A DNA stretch of 64,000 nt. It comes from Eudorina sp. 2006-703-Eu-15 (lineage: Eukaryota > Chlorophyta > Chlorophyceae > Chlamydomonadales > Volvocaceae). The stretch spans positions 372,001 to 436,000 of the forward strand of contig BDSI01000073.1 in assembly GCA_003117195.1 (NCBI GenBank), written 5' to 3'. The notes under the pieces are model-generated. The model was given only the letters and a program-made list of their open reading frames with translations. It searched no databases and was not told the origin of the DNA. Positions 46,023 through 55,300 of the stretch are shown in pieces (positions within the stretch are counted from its first letter, which is position 1; every line of letters begins with the position of its first letter). Position numbers and translations under genes: made by a program.

Positions 46023-46272
46023 AATGGCCGGAGAAGGGCGAGGACGCACCGACGATGGACAATAACAAACGGCCAACACACAGCCGCAACAAAAAGTCCA
46101 ACGCCAGCACAGCCCGTAGCGCTACGATGATCTCCGAAAAGTACCAAACACTGACGCTTCTGCGTCCCAACAGGAGCCACCCGGCTCCAGAACCACAGAC
46201 GCTCGTCTGTCGTATATTGCAGAAAACCCTGGTTTTCCTCACAAGCTCGGAAAACCTATACGATTTGGTTTA

Positions 46273-47179
46273 AAGTTCGTGCCTCGTGGCTTAGTCGCCG
46301 CGGATCACCCTGCATGCATCGGGTGACCGCTTGGGGGGGGAGTCTCCCCTAGGCACTTATTACGTCAGTAGAGCAGTCATACGGCCTGACAGCTGTCGCG
46401 CCGTTTGGGTGTCATCGTCATTTTACTGCGCAGCAAGCAGCAGTTACCTAATTCGGATTTATGTTGGTTAGTTTGTGGCATTAGCCCACCGTTTTGTCGC
46501 GAGTGAGGTGTTCCGTCGCGATGCGTTATGGCGCGCGGTGTAACCGCCGCCCAGTCGGTAGCCGGTCCGTAGGTGTGAGGAATCGAGCGGGAAAGAGTGA
46601 TCGTTCGATTCGTGAGTTGGGATCAGGTAGCAACCGTGAATTGCTTTGCGTTGTTTATTCCGTTGTGTATATCTTGGCGTCTTATTTGCGTGTGTATTGG
46701 AGCGCCGCGTTGCGGTAAGACTCCAGTCGGCCTTACGAACTTGAGAGGCGTTCGAACCCGCGAGGTCGTACGTCTGCGTTTGCGCTTATTAGCCAAAAGC
46801 GTGCTGGTAAGCATCGCTTTTCGGCTCTGTCTGGATGATTGTAAGCGTCCTCTGAGCTAGACTAAAGGCCCTGTGCATTTTGATCGCACAAGTATTCTGC
46901 TCCTGATCACAACACTACTCACATTGGCATCTCTTACCGGCAGCTCAGCGCGTGGGAACTCGCGATCCTCACGCTCTGTTGTGACAGCCGGCGCGGTGAG
47001 AAGGGGACTTACAGCTTTCTGCTTTGCAGCGCTGTGCGAGCGCACGTGGTGTGCCTTCGCAACAGCTCTTCATCGTCGAAGCTTGTGGTCGTCCGCTTGC
47101 ACCTCCATTCCCTTTTGACACCGCATCCCAGTCACGGGTAGGCACATGATACGTCAGAGAGCAGTCATACGGCCTGACA
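46273..47179 (+). other. Right terminal region of element D
   Basis: G-run at 46333-46340, then the terminal module (46341-46432). About 700 bp without recognisable coding follow, then sequence matching the inverted foldback loop (47044-47130) and 50 bp identical to 30083-30132 ending TGACA at 47179. Confidence 0.6.
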
Positions 47180-47183
47180 AGGG

Positions 47184-50100
47184 AACAGTTACACGATGAC
47201 GTTCGAAGGGTACGCAATGGACCTCCCAGTCTGTATCCTCGTCGACAGCGGTGCTTCGTGCTTAGGGGCAGCACACGGTTTCATTGATGAACAAACCGTC
47301 AGACAATTGGCACTCAAACGCAAGTCATCGAGGGTTCCCTCCGTGCGGGTAGCGTCCGGTGAGGTCGCTAGGCTGCATGGTGAAGTCCGCATACGAATAC
47401 GAATGGGCAATCATTCAGAAATGGTTACGCTCTTGGTGTTGAAAGATGGAGTCCCTTGGGTACATGTCATTTTGAGTGCCGATTGGCTGAAACTTCGGCA
47501 AGCTCAACAAGACTACAAACGGGACGCCCTCATCATCACCCGTAATCGTAGTGCAGTGACTCTGATTCCAAAATACGCGCAGCACGGGGCGGAAGGCTTC
47601 CCTGAGGAAGACCCGTTGCTAAATGCCGCGTCGGTACATTTGTTCCAAGATACCGGAACCAAAGTTCTCTCGGCCAAACAAGCAGCCAGGAGTATTGCAC
47701 AGGGGGCTCGCAGCTACTTAATGCTAGTGCGCGAGGACCAAACACAGTCCCACGGCGGCTTTCAGCTCGCCGCAGCTGTCGGTGATGCGACCAAAGGTGT
47801 CCCCGACGACCTGGTACCGGAACAGGAAATACAGGCGCTTATTTCTGAATACAAGGACGTGTTTGAAGAATTGAACGGCTTGCCTCCTGACCGAGGTATC
47901 GGCCATACAATTCCCCTGCTGCCCAATGCGGAACCGCCTGCTAAGCGGATGTATCGCTTGTCACCAAAAGAAATGGAGGAAGTACGGAAACAGGTGACTG
48001 AGCTTTTGGCAAAGGGTTTCATTGAGCCTTCAACTTCACCGTTCGGAGCGCCCATCCTCTTTGTCCAGAAGCCCAACGGCGAACTCCGTCTGTGCCTTGA
48101 CTTCCGGGCGCTGAACAAGCTTACAGTAAAACGGCGGTATCCGATGCCCAACATCACCGAAATTTTCGATACGCTACAAGGAGCACGTATATTTTCGTCG
48201 CTCGATCTCCAGCAAGGCTATTATCAGATCCGAATCTCCGATAAAGACGTTGAGAAAACTGGCTTTATCGCTCCGGGAATGGGTCAGTTCCAATTTCGGG
48301 TACTTTGTTTTGGACTGACCAACGCGCCTGCAACATTTCAGTCGGTGATGAATGGGATATTTGCTAAGCATATCGGCAAAACTGTGCTGGTATACTTAGA
48401 CGACATTCTGGTGTTCAGCAAGACGCCAGAAGAGCATGTACAACACCTCCGTACCGTGTTGCAACTGCTCCGAGAGCACCAATTCAAGGCAAAGCTGTCC
48501 AAATGCGAATTCAACAAGCCACAGTTGAAATTCCTCGGCCATATTGTGAGCCGCGAAGGTCTGAAAGTTGACAATACGAAAATTGCCACAGTGAAAAATT
48601 GGCCGGTTCCTAAGGACGTTCGCAAACTGCGTGAATTCCTTGGCCTAGCAAACTACTTCAGACGCTTCATACAGGGGTACTCGAGCTTAGCAGCTCCATT
48701 GACAGCTTTAACCAGTGTGAAAGTGCCCTTCGCCTGGTCGCCCAAGTGCCAAGCGGCATTTGATGGCATAAAAGAAGCCTTGAGTAATGCACCTGTCCTG
48801 TCCCTACCACAGCTCAACCTACCCTTTGAGGTCTGGTCCGACGCGTCCGTGAACGGCACGGGTGCCGTACTTATGCAAGACGGCCACCCAGTTGCTTATA
48901 CAAGCAAGAAGTTCACGAGTGCGGAATACAATTACACAACAACAGACCAGGACTGCCTTGGGGTTATACACGCTCTGCAAGAGTGGCGCTGTTACCTAGA
49001 AGGGAGTGAGTTCATGCTCTTGACGGACCACCACCCCCTAGTGTACCTCCATGAACAGCGCGGAGCTGGGTTGCTGTCGAGAAGACAAGCACGCTGGATG
49101 GAATACTTGCAACGCTTCAGTGGCATGAAGTGGGAATACCGTCCAGGGAGGACCAATGTGGCGGATCCTCTAAGTAGGGTACATGAGACTGTGCTAACGG
49201 TGCTTGCCAGCGAGCTGACGTTAGGCGAGCTTGGTAAACAAATTCGTGAGGGATACGCTGGAAATCCCTGGTTTGAGAAACCGAAGGCGGCACGGTTGCA
49301 GTTAAAACGAAAGGGCGGGTTCTGGTACAAGGGAAACCAGATAGTCGTACCCGACATCCCTGAGCTGCGCACGCAAATCCTGAAAGAATACCATGACACT
49401 CCTTTCAGCGGGCACCGTGGTGCTCGACGCACCCAAGAAGCGATCGCTCGAACGTTCTGGTGGCCTGGCCTCCACACAGACGTGCAACGTTATGTTGACA
49501 CATGCCCTCAGTGCCAGCGCAACAAATCCTCAACCACAAAGCCGGGGGGATTACTGCAACCTCTCCCGATCCCACAGGGAGTGTGGGAAAGCGTATCAAT
49601 GGATCTGATCACGCAGCTGCCAACCACGCAAGACGGGCATGACGCGATTGTTGTGTTTGTGGACCGGCTCAGCAAGATGACCCACTTTGCTGCCACACAC
49701 ACATCCGTCACAGCAGAAGACTTGGCGCACCTTTTCGTGTCAACTGTCTTCAGGCAACACGGTTTACCGAAGAACATTGTCTCGGATCGCGATCCACGAT
49801 TCACGAGCAAGTTCTGGTCGGAAGTCACATGCTTACTGGGGACTCAGCTGTACATGAGTACAGCCTTCCACCCGCAAACCGATGGCCAGACGGAGCGGAT
49901 GAACAGGCTCTTAGAAGAAATGCTACGACATTACATTTCCCCGTTGCAAGACGACTGGGACAAGCACCTGCCTCTTCTAGAGTTTGCAGTCAATAACTCG
50001 AAGCAGGCCTCGACGGGAACGACTCCGTTCTTGCTGAAAGGAATCCACCAGCCACGTACCCCGGCTGACGTACAATTACCCACGAAGGTGCCCAGAGCCG

Positions 50101-50459
50101 AATCTTTCGAGTCCACCCTACGCAAACGACTTGCGAAGGCAAAAGCGTGCCTGCAATCAGCGCAGGAACAACAGAAGCTGCACGCTGACCGCCGCAGGAG
50201 GCTGGTTACGTTCACTTCGGGTCAAGATGTGTTGCTCAATACCAAGAACATTACGTTCAAAACCCCTGGGGTGCGCAAGCTCATGCCTCGATGGATCGGA
50301 CCCTTCAAAATCGAGAAGCTGGTCGGTCCCACGGCAGCCAAACTCCAACTGCCGTCCGAGATGCGCATCCATCCAGTGTATGTTCCACATATCGCTCTTG
50401 AAACATTTCCGTACGGAGGGCCGTACACCCCCATCGCCGGTTTTCAACCTGGACGGTGA
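47184..50459 (+). CDS. Element A Pol: protease, RT, RNase H, integrase
   Basis: Open from the element D junction; the first ATG is at 47196 (1087 codons), but the frame continues from the Dam-like domain. Residues count from 47196. Protease has LVDSGAS near residue 15. RT has LCLDFRALNKLTVKRRYPMP, SSLDLQQGYYQIRI and VYLDDILVFS, with the YLDD box at 48393 (residue 400). RNase H has VWSDASVNGTGAVLMQDG and LLTDHHPLVYLH. The integrase HHCC site (EYHDTPFSGHRGARR...CPQCQRNK) is at 731-778. The catalytic core has SMDLITQLP, VSDRDPRFTSKFW and HPQTDGQTERMNRLLEE, so the D, D and E residues are present. All catalytic boxes are intact. A frame change at about 50.39 kb separates the C-terminal chromodomain. 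Confidence 0.95.
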   Translation, partial: NSYTMTFEGYAMDLPVCILVDSGASCLGAAHGFIDEQTVRQLALKRKSSRVPSVRVASGEVARLHGEVRIRIRMGNHSEMVTLLVLKDGVPWVHVILSADWLKLRQAQQDYKRDALIITRNRSAVTLIPKYAQHGAEGFPEEDPLLNAASVHLFQDTGTKVLSAKQAARSIAQGARSYLMLVREDQTQSHGGFQLAAAVGDATKGVPDDLVPEQEIQALISEYKDVFEELNGLPPDRGIGHTIPLLPNAEPPAKRMYRLSPKEMEEVRKQVTELLAKGFIEPSTSPFGAPILFVQKPNGELRLCLDFRALNKLTVKRRYPMPNITEIFDTLQGARIFSSLDLQQGYYQIRISDKDVEKTGFIAPGMGQFQFRVLCFGLTNAPATFQSVMNGIFAKHIGKTVLVYLDDILVFSKTPEEHVQHLRTVLQLLREHQFKAKLSKCEFNKPQLKFLGHIVSREGLKVDNTKIATVKNWPVPKDVRKLREFLGLANYFRRFIQGYSSLAAPLTALTSVKVPFAWSPKCQAAFDGIKEALSNAPVLSLPQLNLPFEVWSDASVNGTGAVLMQDGHPVAYTSKKFTSAEYNYTTTDQDCLGVIHALQEWRCYLEGSEFMLLTDHHPLVYLHEQRGAGLLSRRQARWMEYLQRFSGMKWEYRPGRTNVADPLSRVHETVLTVLASELTLGELGKQIREGYAGNPWFEKPKAARLQLKRKGGFWYKGNQIVVPDIPELRTQILKEYHDTPFSGHRGARRTQEAIARTFWWPGLHTDVQRYVDTCPQCQRNKSSTTKPGGLLQPLPIPQGVWESVSMDLITQLPTTQDGHDAIVVFVDRLSKMTHFAATHTSVTAEDLAHLFVSTVFRQHGLPKNIVSDRDPRFTSKFWSEVTCLLGTQLYMSTAFHPQTDGQTERMNRLLEEMLRHYISPLQDDWDKHLPLLEFAVNNSKQASTGTTPFLLKGIHQPRTPADVQLPTKVPRAESFESTLRKRLAKAKACLQSAQEQQKLHADRRRRLVTFTSGQDVLLNTKNITFKTPGVRKLMPRWIGPFKIEKLVGPTAAKLQLPSEMRIHPVYVPHIALETFPYGGPYTPIAGFQPGR

Positions 50460-50823
50460 GGACTACTGGGCGGTAGAAGCCATTGTGGATCACAAAGATG
50501 TTCCTGTTGGTCGCGGCAAGCACCGACGGGACTACTTTGTCAAATGGCAGGGATTTCCGGCAACCGACAACAGCTGGGAACCGGAAATGACTCTTCGTGA
50601 GTCCGCTCCCGTGGAACAATCAATCGAGGCTTACGAGGCAAAATTGCCCAGTGCTCAACGGAAGGAACCCCGGCACGCACTGCTTTTACAGGAGTACAAA
50701 GACAAAAGGCAAGCGCAGCAAGCGCCTGCCCCGAAGCCCAACCCACCCCAACCGAAACGAAAGCGGGACAACCTGGAGCCTTCGCAGCAATTGCGGAGAT
50801 TAAAAAGAAAACAACCACATTAA
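50386..50823 (+). CDS. Element A integrase C-terminal chromodomain
   Basis: Second frame after the indel near 50.39 kb. CMFHISLLKHF belongs to the integrase C terminus. Then come EDYWAVEAIVDHKD and RRDYFVKWQGFPATDNSWEP, a chromodomain of the chromovirus type that targets integration to modified histones. It ends in a Lys/Arg-rich tail and TAA at 50821. Confidence 0.88.
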   Translation, partial: HISLLKHFRTEGRTPPSPVFNLDGEDYWAVEAIVDHKDVPVGRGKHRRDYFVKWQGFPATDNSWEPEMTLRESAPVEQSIEAYEAKLPSAQRKEPRHALLLQEYKDKRQAQQAPAPKPNPPQPKRKRDNLEPSQQLRRLKRKQPH

Positions 50824-50861
50824 AGTTCCGATTTCGGAACAGCTCCCGGGACGTTCGCTTC

Positions 50862-50874
50862 AGGGAGGGGGGAG
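50862..50874 (+). other. Polypurine tract of element A
   Basis: AGGGAGGGGGGAG directly before the 3' LTR. Confidence 0.8.
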
Positions 50875-51266
50875 TGTAAGACCGTGCTTCGGACTTAGCG
50901 ATTTTGCGGGTCTGACCCACGGGCCTTACCAATAACGTGAGTTAACCGATCCTAGAATTAAGCTGGATCGCAAATTATAAATTATAACCAAAGCATTATG
51001 TGGTATGTCGTAATGGCTTTGGAGTTCTCTAGGAGAACACAGATATGCACGATCTGTCGATCTGTCGTATCAAGGTACGACACGCGGATTGTGAGGTCCG
51101 CGGTGCACAAAAGCTCACAGGGCAGGGGCAGGTGCCGCCACTTACATACTGTGCTTTGGGTCCGAGTCCCAACCTGACCCAATATCCTTTTGTATTACTA
51201 CTAAAGATCCACGCTTCCGCTAGCTAGGTATTCGTCTATCGTTAAGGTAGACGGACCGTCCTTACA
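50875..51266 (+). repeat. Element A 3' LTR
   Basis: 392 bp beginning TGTAAG and ending CTTACA. It has one extra 8-bp CGATCTGT duplication relative to the 5' LTR. Followed by target duplication GGCAT (51267-51271). Confidence 0.95.
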
Positions 51267-52132
51267 GGCATGGTCCTGCTGTACCCCGAGGCGGAATTAA
51301 AGCTGTCAAGCACCGCGGAGGAGATGCACTTTGATTGGCGGAAGGTCTTGCCTGGTACGTGATGAGAATGTACATATCCATTTCCCCAAGAGACTTGCAT
51401 TCTACAGTTTATAACCTACTTTTCTTTCCGTCTCTTGCAGCGACACCTCCAGCCGGTGCGCCGGTCACACCGGAGGCGGTCGCCTGTGCTGGTCCGGTGT
51501 ACGAGCTCATCACGGCCAAGACGTCGAGCACAGCGCGCCTGCTGCTTCAGCGATCTGATGTGCGCGAGTAGGTTCACTGAATCTCTTCCACATGAACCGT
51601 TGTTTGTTAGTCGGGGTAGGATGTTTTTGTTCCAGAATTCACCGTGGTGAACTTGACAGTTGCACTCATGTCGGTCGTCTTATCCGTGTACCTTGCTTGC
51701 AGAACTTTGCTCCCTCTCTGTGACACGGATTAAGTGAAGGCCGTGTTCCAGGCTATGGACCAACTTACAAAGCATGGCTGGTGGCTGAAAGAACCCCTGC
51801 AGAAGGACCTGCCCGAAGATTGCGAGCGCGGTACATGTGGTTGCAGTCTTCATGTAGTGAACGGCAGTTTAGCATGACAGCACCTTATCGATTACTGTTT
51901 CGCTTCTTGCAGGGAAGCAGATCACACGCCTCCCTCAGCAGCTCGTCGTCGGTGATCAGAGCCACGTATGGGCGGGCCTGGCCAGCGGCAATTTAACTGC
52001 TGCGGTCGCGGCATCATTGGGGCACCTTGCGGAGCAGCGCCCCGGCCTTGCTACCTCCAGCTCGCTGGGGTTCCCATGCCCTGACCCGCAGCAACGGGGC
52101 ATCGGCCTGCCGCTGCGGGCCCTAGCCTCCCA
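51267..52132 (+). repeat. Inverted duplication, left arm, inner part
   Basis: Matches the reverse complement of 54954-55815. Few differences were seen, e.g. near 51318, 51433 and 51850. Homology ends at CTCCCA. Confidence 0.9.
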
Positions 52133-52353
52133 ATGAACGTACATCATCCTTACCGTGCACGTTCCTACGCACCACTACCTCACAAGCAACCACGTACTAC
52201 TGTGTCGCAACTCACCACCATACTGCAAACGTCATGCCCAGGACCACGCGCAGTATTGTACACCAAATCAGGTCCCTTCTGCACCAGATCGGCCACTCAT
52301 GACCATCCACCATAAAGCCTACTAAATGCTCGCCCCCGAAAGTCACCTATTCC

Positions 52354-55300
52354 TCAGGCCCTCAGCCCCTGAGCCGAGCGTGTGTATGTGTTACTTCTGT
52401 TCTTAGCGGGTTGGTTCCCATCCTTGTAGGGGCACTTGTGTCCATCTATCCGAGTGTCGATGCCGTGCTGTTTACATGCTCTGCAATACTTAATCACGTT
52501 CCTGCCCCTACCCACCCAGCAGTTGGAAACCACTGCCCTTGCGTCGGTTGCCCTGCCAGAGTGGAGGCTGCACGCGCGGGGTCCAGCTGCTGATGCTGCG
52601 GCGGCAGCGGCGTCCACGTTAAGTCTTTGTGGCCAGTGCGGGCTGCTGGGCACCACCCGACAGCTGCTGCCCTTGCGTCGGTTGCCCTGCCAGAGTGGAG
52701 GCTGCACGCGGGGGCTCCAGCTGCTGATGCTGCGGCGGCAGCGGCGTCCACGTTAAGTCTGTGTAGGCCGGTGCGGGCTGCTGGGCACCACCCGACAGCT
52801 GCTGCCCTTGCGTCGGTTGCCCTGCCAGAGTGGAGGCTGACCGTGCAGGGTCCAGCTGCTGATGCTGCGGCGGCAGCAGCGTCCACGTTAAGTCTTTGTA
52901 GGCCAGTGCGGGCTGCTGGGCACCACCCGACAGCTGCTGCCCTTGCGTCGGTTGCCCTGCCAGAGTGGAGGCTGCACGCGCAGGGTCCAGCTGCTGATGC
53001 TGCGGCGGCAGCGGCGTCCACGTTAAGTCTGTGTAGGCCGGTGCGGGCTGATGGGCACCACCCGACAGCTGCTGCCCTTGCGTCGGTTGCCCTGCCAGAG
53101 TGGAGGCTGCACGCGCAGGGTCCAGCTGCTGATGCTGCGGCGGCAGCGGCGTCCACGTTAAGTCTTTGTAGGCCAGTGCGGGCTGCTGGGCACCACCCGA
53201 CAGCTGCTGCCCTTGCGTCGGTTGCCCTGCCAGAGTGGAGGCTGCACGCGCAGGGTCCAGCTGCTGATGCTGCGGCGGCAGCGGCGTCCACGTTAAGTCT
53301 GTGTAGGCTGGTGCGGGCTGCTGGGCACCACCCGACAGCTGCTGCCCTTGCGTCGGTTGCCCTGCCAGAGTGGAGGCTGCACGCGCAGGGTCCAGCTGCT
53401 GATGCTGCGGCGGCAGCGGCGTCCACGTTAAGTCTGTGTAGGCCGGTGCGGGCTGCTGGGCACCACCCGACAGCTGCTGCCCTTGCGTCGGTTGCCCTGC
53501 CAGAGTGGAGGCTGACCGCGCAGGGTCCAGCTGCTGATGCTGCGGCGGCAGCGGCGTCCACGTTAAGTCTTTGTAGGCCAGTGCGGGCTGCTGGGCACCA
53601 CCCGACAGCTGCTGCCCTTGCGTCGGTTGCCCTGCCAGAGTGGAGGCTGCACGCGCAGGGTCCAGCTGCTGATGCTGCGGCGGCAACGGCGTCCACGTTA
53701 AGTCTGTGTAGGCCGGTGCGGGCTGCTGGGCACCACCCGACAGCTGCTGCCCTTGCGTCGGTTGCCCTGCCAGAGTGGAGGCTGACCGCGCAGGGTCCAG
53801 CTGCTGATGCTGCGGCAGCAGCGGCGTCCACGTTAAGTCTTTGTAGGCCGGTGCGGGCTGCTGGGCACCACCCGACAGCTGCTGCCCTTGCGTCGGTTGC
53901 CCTGCCAGAGTGGAGGCTGCACGCGCAGGGTCCAGCTGCTGATGCTGCGGCGGCAGCGGCGTCCACGTTAAGTCTTTGTGGCCAGTGCGGGCTGCTGGGC
54001 ACCACCCGACAGCTGCTGCCCTTGCGTCGGTTGCCCTGCCAGAGTGGAGGCTGCACGCGGGGGCTCCAGCTGCTGATGCTGCGGCGGCAGCGGCGTCCAC
54101 GTTAAGTCTGTGTAGGCCGGTGCGGGCTGCTGGGCACCACCCGACAGCTGCTGCCCTTGCGTCGGTTGCCCTGCCAGAGTGGAGGCTGCACGCGCGGGTC
54201 CAGCTGCTGATGCTGCGGCGGCAGCGGCGTCCACGTTAAGTCTTTGTGGCCAGTGCGGGCTGCTGGGCACCACCCGACAGCTGCTGCCCTTGCGTCGGTT
54301 GCCCTGCCAGAGTGGAGGCTGCACGCGGGGGCTCCAGCTGCTGATGCTGCGGCGGCAGCGGCGTCCACGTTAAGTCTGTGTAGGCCGGTGCGGGCTGCTG
54401 GGCACCACCCGACAGCTGCTGCCCTTGCGTCGGTTGCCCTGCCAGAGTGGAGGCTGCACGCGCAGGGTCCAGCTGCTGATGCTGCGGCGGCAGCGGCGTC
54501 CACGTTAAGTCTGTGTAGGCCGGTGCGGGCTGCTGGGCACCACCCGACAGCTGCTGCCCTTGCGTCGGTTGCCCTGCCAGAGTGGAGGCTGCACGCGCAG
54601 GGTCCAGCTGCTGATGCTGCGGCGGCAGCGGCGTCCACGTTAAGTCTGTGTAGGCCGGTGCGGGCTGCTGGGCACCACCCGACAGCTGCTGCCCTTGCGT
54701 CGGTTGCCCTGCCAGAGTGGAGGCTGCACGCGCAGGGTCCAGCTGCTGATGCTGCGGCGGCAGCGGCGTCCACGTTAAGTCTTTGTAGGCCGGTGCGGGC
54801 TGCTGGGCACCACCCGACAGCTGCTGCCCTTGCGTCGGTTGCCCTGCCAGAGTGGAGGCTGCACGCGCGGGGTCCAGCTGCTGATGCTGCGGCGGCAGTG
54901 GCGGCCGTGTTGGGGCTGCACGCAGCTGCTGCTGTTGGACCGGTTGCCGCTGCTGGGAGGCTAGGGCCCGCAGCGGCAGGCCGATGCCCCGTTGCTGCGG
55001 GTCAGGGCATGGGAACCCCAGCGAGCTGGAGGTAGCAAGGCCGGGGCGCTGCTCCGCAAGGTGCCCCAATGATGCCGCGACCGCAGCAGTTAAATTGCCG
55101 CTGGCCAGGCCCGCCCATACGTGGCTCTGATCACCGACGACGAGCTGCTGAGGGAGGCGTGTGATCTGCTTCCCTGCAAGAAGCGAAACAGTAATCGATA
55201 AGGTGCTGTCATGCTAAACTGCCGTTCACTACACAAAGACTGCAACCACATGTACCGCGCTTGCAATCTTCGGGCAGGTCCTTCTGCAGGGGTTCTTTCA

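Larger units (their letters stand above)
41421..46261 (-). mobile_element. Element E: PAT-like tyrosine-recombinase retrotransposon (DIRS order)
   Basis: 4,841 bp with split direct repeats and no target duplication. Repeat A occurs at 41421-41509 and 41719-41807; repeat B (236 bp) at 41483-41718 and 46026-46261. In element orientation (minus) the order is B', coding region, A', B', A', the PAT arrangement. It encodes Gag with a zinc knuckle, DIRS-type RT/RNase H, a Dam-like methyltransferase and a tyrosine recombinase instead of a DDE integrase. TOC elements of Chlamydomonas and kangaroo of Volvox are of this class. The two B copies differ by about one base. Confidence 0.93.
40851..46272 (+). 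pseudogene. Element D additional ORF behind pol, split by element E
   Basis: Starts MAMPGEHSASK. Coding blocks are 40851-41420 and 46262-46272; element E lies between, and the frame reaches a TAA just after it. The order LDLGMVGEVVCPWEVSPAVR, SVLMSHGVRIM, SGHVLDLALPAAVRFTQSFV, VARVPVSYI and FMWVIIFAS resembles a Rossmann-type methyltransferase (a PCSGTGA-like strand, then an LDLALP segment in the position of NPP). Key residues are not conserved, so this is a tentative fold guess. It could be an accessory protein of the element. Confidence 0.45.
28902..47179 (+). mobile_element. Element D: large gypsy-like retroelement with methyltransferase-like and PHD domains, rearranged ends
   Basis: Inserted just before the protease of element A. 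The ends read TGTCACGCCG at left and CCTGACA at right. The coding order is an N-terminal ORF, Gag, protease-like, RT, RNase H, cytosine methyltransferase-like, integrase, PHD, SH3/chromo-like tail, then a separate ORF. PAT-like element E interrupts the last ORF. Terminal sequences are mosaic. A module with G-run, AGTC..., TGACAGCTGTCA... occurs whole at 30074-30239 and 46333-46432; its 3' half is at 28902-29007 and its 5' half at 47130-47179. The flanks 28902-30132 and 46394-47179 are not alignable over most of their length, so a normal LTR pair is not evident. Confidence 0.75.
19568..51266 (+). mobile_element. Element A: Ty3/gypsy chromovirus with four nested insertions
   Basis: LTR retrotransposon with LTRs beginning TGTAAG and ending CTTACA, flanked by GGCAT. 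Without its insertions the element would be about 6.9 kb. Order: 5' LTR, primer binding site, gag, Dam-like methyltransferase domain, protease, RT, RNase H, integrase, chromodomain, polypurine tract, 3' LTR. The LTRs differ by three substitutions and one 8-bp tandem indel over about 384 shared bases, so the insertion is fairly young. Coding damage comprises a frame change near 21.62 kb, an in-frame TAG at 23686, a frame change near 50.39 kb and the nested insertions themselves. The reading frame is otherwise continuous across each insertion when one target-site copy is counted. Confidence 0.92.
18444..52136 (+). pseudogene. Uncharacterised duplicated gene, left copy, split by element A and truncated
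   Basis: Left copy of the gene that is complete at 56937-52354. The first coding block (18444 onward, MSNKNSQAKAPIE) runs to about 18835. A second runs to 18916 and contains GWAPPRPMRGLNGTVYVFSR followed by RYECK. A third starts at 19105 and carries GGILTHKGGMTTPLLDLLMA and a Gly-Ser linker until element A interrupts it at 19567. It resumes at 51267 (YPEAELKLSS), with further exons around 51442-51566 and 51739-51831 and from 51915 to a stop at 52134-52136. Homology with the right copy stops at 52132, so the repeat array and C terminus are missing. The frame changes between blocks 1 and 2 without an obvious intron, in both copies. The layout of a Cys-bearing segment followed by an LTHKGG...LLDLL segment recalls transposon-borne DUF6729-like proteins; this is from memory and uncertain. 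Confidence 0.6.

Noticed and set aside
52627..54105. 492-codon plus-strand ORF rich in Ala/Arg
   Set aside because: By-product of the 135-bp minisatellite, which keeps all frames open; the minus frame is the one continuous with unique coding sequence.
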